Source: Streptomyces sp. Ncost-T10-10d (GTDB taxonomy: Bacteria > Actinomycetota > Actinomycetes > Streptomycetales > Streptomycetaceae). From it: DNA of 37,431 nucleotides. Shown here in pieces: positions 31,688-37,431 of the stretch. Location: NCBI RefSeq assembly GCF_900091955.1, contig NZ_FMDF01000002.1:1-37431 (forward strand), read 5' to 3'. The position numbers and the translations under genes are program-made. Position 1 is the stretch's first letter, and each line of letters begins with the position of its first letter. Below the pieces are notes generated by a model. The model did no database searches. It saw only the letters and a program-made list of their open reading frames with translations, and was not told the DNA's origin.

Positions 31688-33532
31688 ATGAACACCGGCA
31701 GACATCTGCCCGCCCGTATGCTGCTCGTCGTCGCGCTGCTGCTCGGCGCTCTCGGCCTGCAGGCACCGGCCCGGGCCGAGCTGCAGAACCCCCGTCAGGA
31801 CTTTCTGCGCTCCGCCACCGCGGGCCTCTTTCTGCACTGGGGTGAGCGCACCGCACCCGCGCACACCGACTGCGCCGACTGGGAGTCCGACGTCACTTCC
31901 GGTGGCTGGAATCCCGACTACTGGGTCACCGAGGCCCAGAAACTGCACGCCCAGTACCTGGTGCTCGCCACCTTCCACAGTCGCCTCGGCTACGCCCGCC
32001 CCTGGCCGTCCAGGATTCCGGGAAGCTGTTCCACCGAGCGTGACTTCCTGGGCGAGACGATCGCAGCCGCCAAGGCGAAGGGGCTCAGGACGATCCTCTA
32101 TATGACGGACGACCCCAAATGGCACAACGAGGGCGGGCACGAGTGGCTGGACTCGGCCGCGTACTCCGCGTACAAGGGCAGCTCCGTCGACCTGACCACC
32201 CGGGACGGCTTCGGGCAGTTCAGCTACGACAACTTCTTCGAGGTCATGGACCGCTATCCGGACCTCGGCGGCTTCTGGATCGACAACGACAACGCGTACT
32301 GGGAGAGCCATGACCTCTACGCGCAGATCTATCGGAAGCGCCCCCACTACACGATCAGCAACAACAATGAGGACACGCCGATCATGGACATGGTCAGCAA
32401 TGAGCAGAAGACCGGGATGACGCCGCCGTACGACTATCCGCAGGCGGTCTACACAGCACAGCCCCGGCTCACCGAGGCCGACTTCAAACTGCCGTCCACG
32501 GGGGCCTGGTGGTACGACGGCTCCGATCCCGCGGTGGACAGGAAGCTCACCCTCGGACGGCTGATCACCAACGCGGGCTCCTCGGTCAAGGCGCTGATGG
32601 CCGAGACGGCTCAGGTCAACGGCGTCTTCCCGGCCAATCAGGCCGCGTTCAACACGTTCGCCGATTCCTTTCTCGGTCCCATCCGGGAGTCGCTGTACGG
32701 GGTCGAGGGTGGCGGATACATGTACGGCGGGCTGAAACCCGGCCTCTGGAACGACGGTGCCCACGGCGTCACAACCGTCAGCCGGGCCCACCCCGAACTG
32801 AGTTACATCCATGTCCTCACCCCGCCGTCCACCTCCACCCTGAAGATCCGGGACAACGGGTACCGGGTGAAGCGCGTGACCAACCTCCGTACGGGAGCCC
32901 GCGTCCGCTTCGGGCAGTCGGGAGGCACCCTCAGTCTCACCGGCCTGGGGGCCTGGGATCCGTACGACACGGTCTTCAAGGTGACCACGGCCGGGCGCAC
33001 CGGCATCATTTCGCCCTCGTCCTACACCATGACTGCCGGTGCCTCGGCGCCCGGGCACGCGGCGACGGACGCCGCCGACGGCAGCTACCTCACCTACTGG
33101 GACAACGACAAGTCGCTCCCCGCGCGACTCGACTACGACCTCGGATCGGCCGGGAAAGTGCGGTACATCGGGATCAACCAGCGTGAGGACTCGGTGAGTT
33201 ACGCGCGATCCGACACCGAGCAGTCCGCACGGATCAAGGACTACCGCGTGTACGTCAGCAGCGACGGCGCCGACTGGGGGAGTCCGGTGAAGTCCGGCAC
33301 GCTGCCCAGCGCGCGCGGGGTCGCGGTGATCGACATCCCCGCGACGCGTGCCCGGCACGTCCGGCTGGAGGTCACCAGCACCTACGCCGCGTCCACGGAC
33401 GCGAGCCGCTATCACCGGTTGCGGATCGACGAGACCTGGATCGGCACGGCCTACCCGGGCGGCAACGCGACATCGGTCTCCGACACCGGAGGGATCACCG
33501 TGCCCGACCCCGACCACCTCGGCAGGAGGTAG
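31688..33532 (+). CDS. Secreted GH29-like protein with C-terminal discoidin-like domain
   Basis: A 614-aa protein with a signal peptide (MNTGRHLPARMLLVVALLLGALGLQAPARA). The N-terminal half resembles the alpha-L-fucosidase (GH29) barrel: GLFLHWG, DYWVTEAQKLHAQYLVLATFHS, RDFLGETIAAAKAKGLRTILYM and the nucleophile-type position in GGFWIDNDN (Asp199/Asp201). The HHDGF motif of typical fucosidases is absent and the region reads FHSRLGYARPW instead, so activity is uncertain. Residues about 460-580 look like an F5/8 type C (CBM32-like) domain (ATDAADGSYLTYWDNDKSLPARLDYDLG). It lies 11 bp after the lyase-like gene and before a hairpin. Confidence 0.75.
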   Translation: MNTGRHLPARMLLVVALLLGALGLQAPARAELQNPRQDFLRSATAGLFLHWGERTAPAHTDCADWESDVTSGGWNPDYWVTEAQKLHAQYLVLATFHSRLGYARPWPSRIPGSCSTERDFLGETIAAAKAKGLRTILYMTDDPKWHNEGGHEWLDSAAYSAYKGSSVDLTTRDGFGQFSYDNFFEVMDRYPDLGGFWIDNDNAYWESHDLYAQIYRKRPHYTISNNNEDTPIMDMVSNEQKTGMTPPYDYPQAVYTAQPRLTEADFKLPSTGAWWYDGSDPAVDRKLTLGRLITNAGSSVKALMAETAQVNGVFPANQAAFNTFADSFLGPIRESLYGVEGGGYMYGGLKPGLWNDGAHGVTTVSRAHPELSYIHVLTPPSTSTLKIRDNGYRVKRVTNLRTGARVRFGQSGGTLSLTGLGAWDPYDTVFKVTTAGRTGIISPSSYTMTAGASAPGHAATDAADGSYLTYWDNDKSLPARLDYDLGSAGKVRYIGINQREDSVSYARSDTEQSARIKDYRVYVSSDGADWGSPVKSGTLPSARGVAVIDIPATRARHVRLEVTSTYAASTDASRYHRLRIDETWIGTAYPGGNATSVSDTGGITVPDPDHLGRR

Positions 33533-33549
33533 AACGCCCTCTCGGACAC

Positions 33550-33576
33550 GGGGCGGCGGGGTGATCCCGTCGCCCC
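33550..33576 (+). terminator. Hairpin terminator after the GH29-like gene
   Basis: GGGGCGGCGGG (33550-33560) pairs with CCCGTCGCCCC (33566-33576) with one G:U wobble and a 5-nt loop, 17 bp after the stop. It separates the lyase/GH29 pair from the operator-controlled GH8 gene. Confidence 0.65.
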
Positions 33577-33639
33577 TCCGGCCTGCCCGTCCTCCGCCAA
33601 CCCGCTTGCATCTCAGGAGATTTGGGTCCGCGCGAGGCA

Positions 33640-33668
33640 TTGACAGAACGAGCCCCAGGGAATCCTAT
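33640..33668 (+). promoter_or_regulatory. Promoter of the CBM35-GH8 gene
   Basis: TTGACA (33640-33645), a 17-bp spacer and TCCTAT (33663-33668) fit a vegetative promoter with an ideal -35 and a moderate -10. The palindromic operator begins 9 bp later, about where transcription would start. Confidence 0.5.
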
Positions 33669-33677
33669 GCAGTGTTG

Positions 33678-33696
33678 GTTAGGAACCTTTCCTAAC
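33678..33696. promoter_or_regulatory. Palindromic operator upstream of the CBM35-GH8 gene
   Basis: GTTAGGAACCTTTCCTAAC is a perfect dyad with 8-bp arms and a 3-bp centre. It lies between the promoter and the ribosome site, in the classic roadblock position. It resembles operators of sugar-responsive repressors that control secreted hydrolases in Streptomyces (the chitosanase repressor CsnR, ROK family, is one I recall), but the match to a specific regulator is unconfirmed. I found no second copy in the window. Confidence 0.65.
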
Positions 33697-33717
33697 GTCG
33701 AACCGGAAGGGATCACC

Positions 33718-35361
33718 GTGCACTCTGCCGCACCCCCACGCCGCATTGTGGCCGTCTTCGCCGGACTCAGCTGTCTGCTTCTGCCCCTGCTCGCTCACCT
33801 CCCGAAGGCCTCGGCCGTCACGGCCGCGTACGAGGCCGAGAACGCGAGCCTGTACCAGGCGGCCGTGGCGACGAATCACACCGGCTACTCCGGCACCGGC
33901 TTCGTCGACTACACCAATGTCGTCGGCTCGTCGGTGGAGTTCACACTGAACGCCACCGCGGGCAGCACCTCGCTCGCGATCCGCTACGCCAACGGTACGA
34001 CCACCAACCGCCCGATGGACATCAGCGTCAACGGTACGGTCGTCGCCTCCGGGGCAGCTTTCAACGGGACCGGTTCCTGGGACACCTGGGCGACGAAGAC
34101 CATCACCGCCCAGCTCGTCGCAGGAACCAACACGATCCGTGCCACCGCGACCAGCGCGAACGGCGGCCCCAACCTGGACTACCTGGACACCGCAGACCCC
34201 GCCACCGATGGTCCCGCAGTGCCCTTCGGCAGCCACCGATTCCCTTACGCCGCAGGGACGCTGAAGCCGACCGGCTCACAGTCCGCGCTCGACCAGGCCG
34301 TGATCAGGACGTACAACGCCTGGAAGTCCGCGTTCGTCAGGAAGAACTGCGGCAACGGCTGGTACGAGGTCATCTCGCCGGACGCCGACCACCCCTACGT
34401 CGCCGAGGCCCAGGGCTACGGCATGGTCGTCACCGCGACGATGGCGGGTGCCGACCCGGAGGCGAAGACCGTCTTCGACGGCATGGTGAAGTACATGCTC
34501 GCGCACCCCTCGGTCAACAACGCCAACCTTCTCGCCGCCGAGCAGGACGCCTCCTGCAAGAGCGTCGACGGCTCCGACTCGGCGACGGACGGGGACCTCG
34601 ACGTCGCCTACGGGCTGCTCCTCGCCGACAAGCAGTGGGGATCCTCCGGCACGTACGACTACAAGGATCTCGCGGTCAAGCACATCAACGCCATAAAGAA
34701 GAGCGAGGTCAACCCGACCACCCACCTCATGCTGCTCGGTGACTGGTCGGACTCCGGTGAGTCCCACTACTGGATGACCCGCTCCTCGGACTGGCTGATC
34801 GACCACTTCCGCGCCTTCAAGACGGCTACGGGCGACAGCACCTGGGACACCGTGCGCACGGCCCATCAGAATGTGATCACCACTCAGCAGTCCAAGTACG
34901 CGCCGAATACAGGCCTGTTGGCAGACTTCGTCGTCAACACGAACAACACGCCCAAGCCTGCTGCGGGTGAGGTGCTCGAAGGTCCCAACGACGGCGACTA
35001 CTCCTGGAACGCCTGCCGCGACCCGTGGCGCATCGGCGCGGACGCCGTCACCAGCGGGGACGCGGCCTCGCTCGCCTCGGCCCGCAAGCTCAACTCCTGG
35101 ATCAAGTCCAGGGCCGGCGGCGACCCGGACAGGATCGTCACCGGCTACCACCTGAACGGCACGGCGTTCGACAGCGGCGACGACATGGCATTCACCGCCC
35201 CGTTCGTCGTGACCGCGCTGACCGACCCCGGGTCCCAGTCCTGGCTCGACGCGCTCTGGAGCAAGCTCGCCGCCACTCCGGTCGACCCGCAGCTCTACTA
35301 CGGCGGGAGCGTCCAGCTGCAGTCGATGATTGTCGCATCCGGCAACTACTGGGTTCCCTGA
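33718..35361 (+). CDS. Secreted CBM35-GH8 glycoside hydrolase (chitosanase/endoglucanase-type)
   Basis: A 547-aa secreted enzyme. GTG 33718 has GGAAGGGATCACC upstream; the frame continues back to 33622 but runs through the operator, so that start is unlikely. A signal peptide (IVAVFAGLSCLLLPLLAHLPKASA) is followed by a CBM35-type module (about residues 35-155, YEAENASLYQ, GYSGTGFVDY). The GH8 domain has the acid Glu230 in VAEAQGYGM and the family signature ATDGDLDVAYGLLLAD (Asp291/Asp293). GH8 enzymes cleave chitosan, cellulose, mixed-linkage glucans or xylan; the specificity is not readable here. It is followed by the sugar dehydrogenase after 11 bp. Confidence 0.87.
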   Translation: MHSAAPPRRIVAVFAGLSCLLLPLLAHLPKASAVTAAYEAENASLYQAAVATNHTGYSGTGFVDYTNVVGSSVEFTLNATAGSTSLAIRYANGTTTNRPMDISVNGTVVASGAAFNGTGSWDTWATKTITAQLVAGTNTIRATATSANGGPNLDYLDTADPATDGPAVPFGSHRFPYAAGTLKPTGSQSALDQAVIRTYNAWKSAFVRKNCGNGWYEVISPDADHPYVAEAQGYGMVVTATMAGADPEAKTVFDGMVKYMLAHPSVNNANLLAAEQDASCKSVDGSDSATDGDLDVAYGLLLADKQWGSSGTYDYKDLAVKHINAIKKSEVNPTTHLMLLGDWSDSGESHYWMTRSSDWLIDHFRAFKTATGDSTWDTVRTAHQNVITTQQSKYAPNTGLLADFVVNTNNTPKPAAGEVLEGPNDGDYSWNACRDPWRIGADAVTSGDAASLASARKLNSWIKSRAGGDPDRIVTGYHLNGTAFDSGDDMAFTAPFVVTALTDPGSQSWLDALWSKLAATPVDPQLYYGGSVQLQSMIVASGNYWVP

Positions 35362-35372
35362 CGGAGGTTCAG

Positions 35373-37431
35373 ATGAAGGCCAGCACACTCACCACGTTAC
35401 GGGGAAGGGTCGCCGCGCTCGCGGTCATGCTGCTCTGCACCGGCCTGGTGCAGGCGGTGCCGCAATCCGCCTCCGCGGCGGCCACCCGGTACGAGGCGGA
35501 GTCCGCGACAATCGTCCAGGGCGCCACCGAGTCCAATCACTCCGGCTACTCCGGGACAGGGTTCGTCAACGGCGACAATGTCGTCGGCAGCTATGTGGAG
35601 TTCACCGTCACCGCGGCCTCCGCCGGGACCGGGCAGATCGCCATCCGGTACTCCAACGGCACGACGGCCGGCCGGCCCGCGGACGTCGCCGTGGGCGGCA
35701 CGGTCGTCTCGGCCGCCCGCGCCTTCGACGCCACCGCCGACTGGAACACCTGGGCCACCTCCACCCTGACCGCCCCGGTCAAGGCAGGCAGCAACAAGAT
35801 CCGGCTGACGTCCACAACGGCCAACGGGCTGCCCAACCTCGACTACATCGACTTCACGGTCACCTCATCGGACACACAAGCACCCACCGCACCCGGCCGG
35901 CCCAGCTGCTCGGCGATTTCCGAGGACAGCCTCACGCTGAACTGGGACGCCGCCACCGACAACGTGGGCGTCGCCGCGTACGACATCTACGAACACGGCA
36001 ACAAGTTCGCGGAGGCGGCGGGCACCGCCACGACGAAGAACCTGACCGGGCTCACCCCCAATACCACGTACAACATCACATTGTTCGCGCGTGACGCGGC
36101 CGGCAATGTGTCGTCGGTCAGCCCGATCGTGGACTGCACCACCCTGCCCAGCTCCGACACCACCGCGCCCTCGACACCCGGCGCCCTGTCCACCTCGGGC
36201 CTCACCGCGAACAGCGTTGTCCTGAACTGGGGAGCGTCGACGGACAACAAGGCCGTCACCGCCTACGAGGTACGCAGCGGCAGCACCGTCTACAAGACCG
36301 TGACCGGCACCCCGCCGGCCACCACGACCACCCTCACCGGGCTCGCCTGCGCCAGCCCGTACACCCTGGACGTCGTTGCCAAGGACGCTGCGGGCAATGC
36401 CTCGCCCCCGAGCAACACGGTCACTTTCACCACCCCGGCCTGCGCCACCGACGGCGGTGTACCGTCGGACATCGCCACCGTCTCCACCGGCTGGTCCATC
36501 CCCTGGGGCACCTACTGGATGCCCGACGGCAAGACCGCACTGGTGACCGAACGGGACAGCTTCAAGGTCTTCAAGGTCACCCCCGGCGGCACCAGGACCC
36601 AGGTCGGCACCGTGCCGGGCGCCGTCACGACCAACGGTGAGGGCGGCCTGCTCGGTGTCGCCGTCGACCCCAAGTGGTCCACCAACCACTACGTGTACTT
36701 CATGCACACCGCGTCCGAGGGCAACCGGGTCGCCCGCATGACATACGACGGCAGCTCGCTCGGCGGATACACGGTCCTGCTCCAGGGGATCAAGAAGAGC
36801 AGGTACCACAACGGCGGTCGGCTCGCCTTCGGCCCCGACGGCTACCTGTACGCGTCGACCGGTGAGGCCCAGACCCCCGACCTCGCGCAGGACAAGAACT
36901 CGCTCAACGGCAAGATCCTGCGGATGACCACGGACGGCAAGGCCGCCCCCGGCAACCCGTTCGGCAACTACGTCTACAGCTACGGCCACCGCAACCCGCA
37001 GGGCCTCGCCTTCGACGCCAAAGGACGCCTGTGGGAGGCGGAGTTCGGCGACAGCAAGAAGGACGAGCTCAACCTCATCAAGCCGGGCAACAACTACGGC
37101 TGGCCCGTCTGTGAGGGCAGCTGCTCCACCGTCGGCATGACCGACCCGAAGAAGACCTGGAACGTCTCCGAGGCCTCGCCCAGCGGGATCGCCATCGTCC
37201 GCAATGTCATCTACATGGCCGCGCTGAAGGGCGAACGGCTGTGGCGGGTGCCGATCACCGGTGACACCGAGAACCTCGGCACGCCGACCGCGTACTACGT
37301 CGGCACGTACGGCCGGCTGCGCACGGTCACCAAGGTGCCCGGCCAGGACCAGCTCTGGCTCTCCACCACCAACTGCGACAACAACGGAGGCGAACCGGAC
37401 GGTGCGGACAAGCTGTTCCGCATCTCGATCA
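35373..37431 (+). CDS. Secreted CBM35-FN3-FN3-sugar dehydrogenase (partial)
   Basis: Runs off the right edge after 686 codons. The signal peptide is followed by a CBM35 module (residues about 37-155, closely similar to that of the upstream GH8 enzyme: SNHSGYSGTGFVNGDNVVGSYVEF). Two fibronectin type III modules come next (about 165-260 and 262-355). A glucose/sorbosone-dehydrogenase-like domain follows, from about residue 365, with the catalytic-type His479 in RYHNGGRLAFGPDGYLYASTGE and GHRNPQGLAFD. It is probably PQQ-dependent and extracellular. Codon 9 is TTA (35397-35399), predicting bldA control. GGAGG precedes ATG 35373. The C-terminus is nearly complete by family length. Confidence 0.85.
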   Translation, partial: MKASTLTTLRGRVAALAVMLLCTGLVQAVPQSASAAATRYEAESATIVQGATESNHSGYSGTGFVNGDNVVGSYVEFTVTAASAGTGQIAIRYSNGTTAGRPADVAVGGTVVSAARAFDATADWNTWATSTLTAPVKAGSNKIRLTSTTANGLPNLDYIDFTVTSSDTQAPTAPGRPSCSAISEDSLTLNWDAATDNVGVAAYDIYEHGNKFAEAAGTATTKNLTGLTPNTTYNITLFARDAAGNVSSVSPIVDCTTLPSSDTTAPSTPGALSTSGLTANSVVLNWGASTDNKAVTAYEVRSGSTVYKTVTGTPPATTTTLTGLACASPYTLDVVAKDAAGNASPPSNTVTFTTPACATDGGVPSDIATVSTGWSIPWGTYWMPDGKTALVTERDSFKVFKVTPGGTRTQVGTVPGAVTTNGEGGLLGVAVDPKWSTNHYVYFMHTASEGNRVARMTYDGSSLGGYTVLLQGIKKSRYHNGGRLAFGPDGYLYASTGEAQTPDLAQDKNSLNGKILRMTTDGKAAPGNPFGNYVYSYGHRNPQGLAFDAKGRLWEAEFGDSKKDELNLIKPGNNYGWPVCEGSCSTVGMTDPKKTWNVSEASPSGIAIVRNVIYMAALKGERLWRVPITGDTENLGTPTAYYVGTYGRLRTVTKVPGQDQLWLSTTNCDNNGGEPDGADKLFRISI

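Noticed and set aside
31661..33640. 659-codon minus-strand frame over the GH29-like gene
   Set aside because: Antisense; the plus-strand frame has a signal peptide and fold motifs.

Overview
The window is high-GC actinobacterial chromosome, almost certainly Streptomyces. Third codon positions are overwhelmingly G/C, GTG starts are common, GGAGG-type ribosome binding sites recur, stops are mostly TGA, and TTA codons are so rare that the two I noticed stand out. I see no rRNA, tRNA, CRISPR array, transposase or plasmid/phage module; most of it reads as chromosomal genes.

Layout. (1) 1-2700: end of an unknown gene, then a metallo-beta-lactamase (MBL) fold hydrolase facing a DedA membrane protein plus a second MBL-fold hydrolase. 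(2) 2700-7900: a PucR-type regulator divergent from an NCS1-type transporter, an NTF2/SnoaL-like protein and an aminoaldehyde-type aldehyde dehydrogenase, closed by a strong hairpin; this looks like a regulated nitrogen/amine-compound catabolic unit. (3) 8000-12750: a small resolvase-like orphan, a membrane-anchored alkaline-phosphatase-superfamily phosphodiesterase, and an NAD+-dependent DNA ligase. (4) 12900-16760: a short MreB-like actin homologue, overlapping a secreted Pro-rich protein, followed by a fused SecDF and a strong terminator. (5) 16800-22700: a DUF1275 membrane protein, an XRE/MmyB-like regulator, pterin-4a-carbinolamine dehydratase, a three-copy hairpin repeat, a methyltransferase with a possible leaderless promoter, an NmrA-like oxidoreductase divergent from an AraC regulator, and a methyltransferase with a repeat-built His-rich N-terminus.

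(6) 22780-27670: a second PucR-type regulator, a class-III aminotransferase remnant on the opposite strand, then a type III CoA-transferase, a glutaryl-CoA-dehydrogenase-like enzyme and a small membrane protein. Together these suggest a glutarate (lysine/5-aminovalerate) degradation module whose aminotransferase has decayed. (7) 27670-30470: a secreted Gly/Asn/Glu repeat protein, a single-domain ricin-type lectin and an aldo/keto reductase. (8) 30780-37431: an extracellular carbohydrate cluster on the + strand, made of a 39-codon ORF coupled to a Tat-exported lyase-like protein, a divergent GH29-like protein with a C-terminal discoidin-like domain, a CBM35-GH8 enzyme behind a perfect 8+3+8 palindromic operator, and a CBM35-FN3-FN3-sugar dehydrogenase that runs off the window. 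Two genes of this cluster carry a TTA codon at codon 8 or 9, suggesting bldA-dependent, developmentally timed expression.

The most unusual signals are the bldA/operator-controlled polysaccharide cluster with the tiny coupled ORF, the covarying triple hairpin repeat at 18879-18993, the aminotransferase remnant in the glutarate module, the His-rich 24-bp repeat in a methyltransferase and the resolvase-like orphan. All functions are assigned from sequence motifs read by eye; no database search was run.
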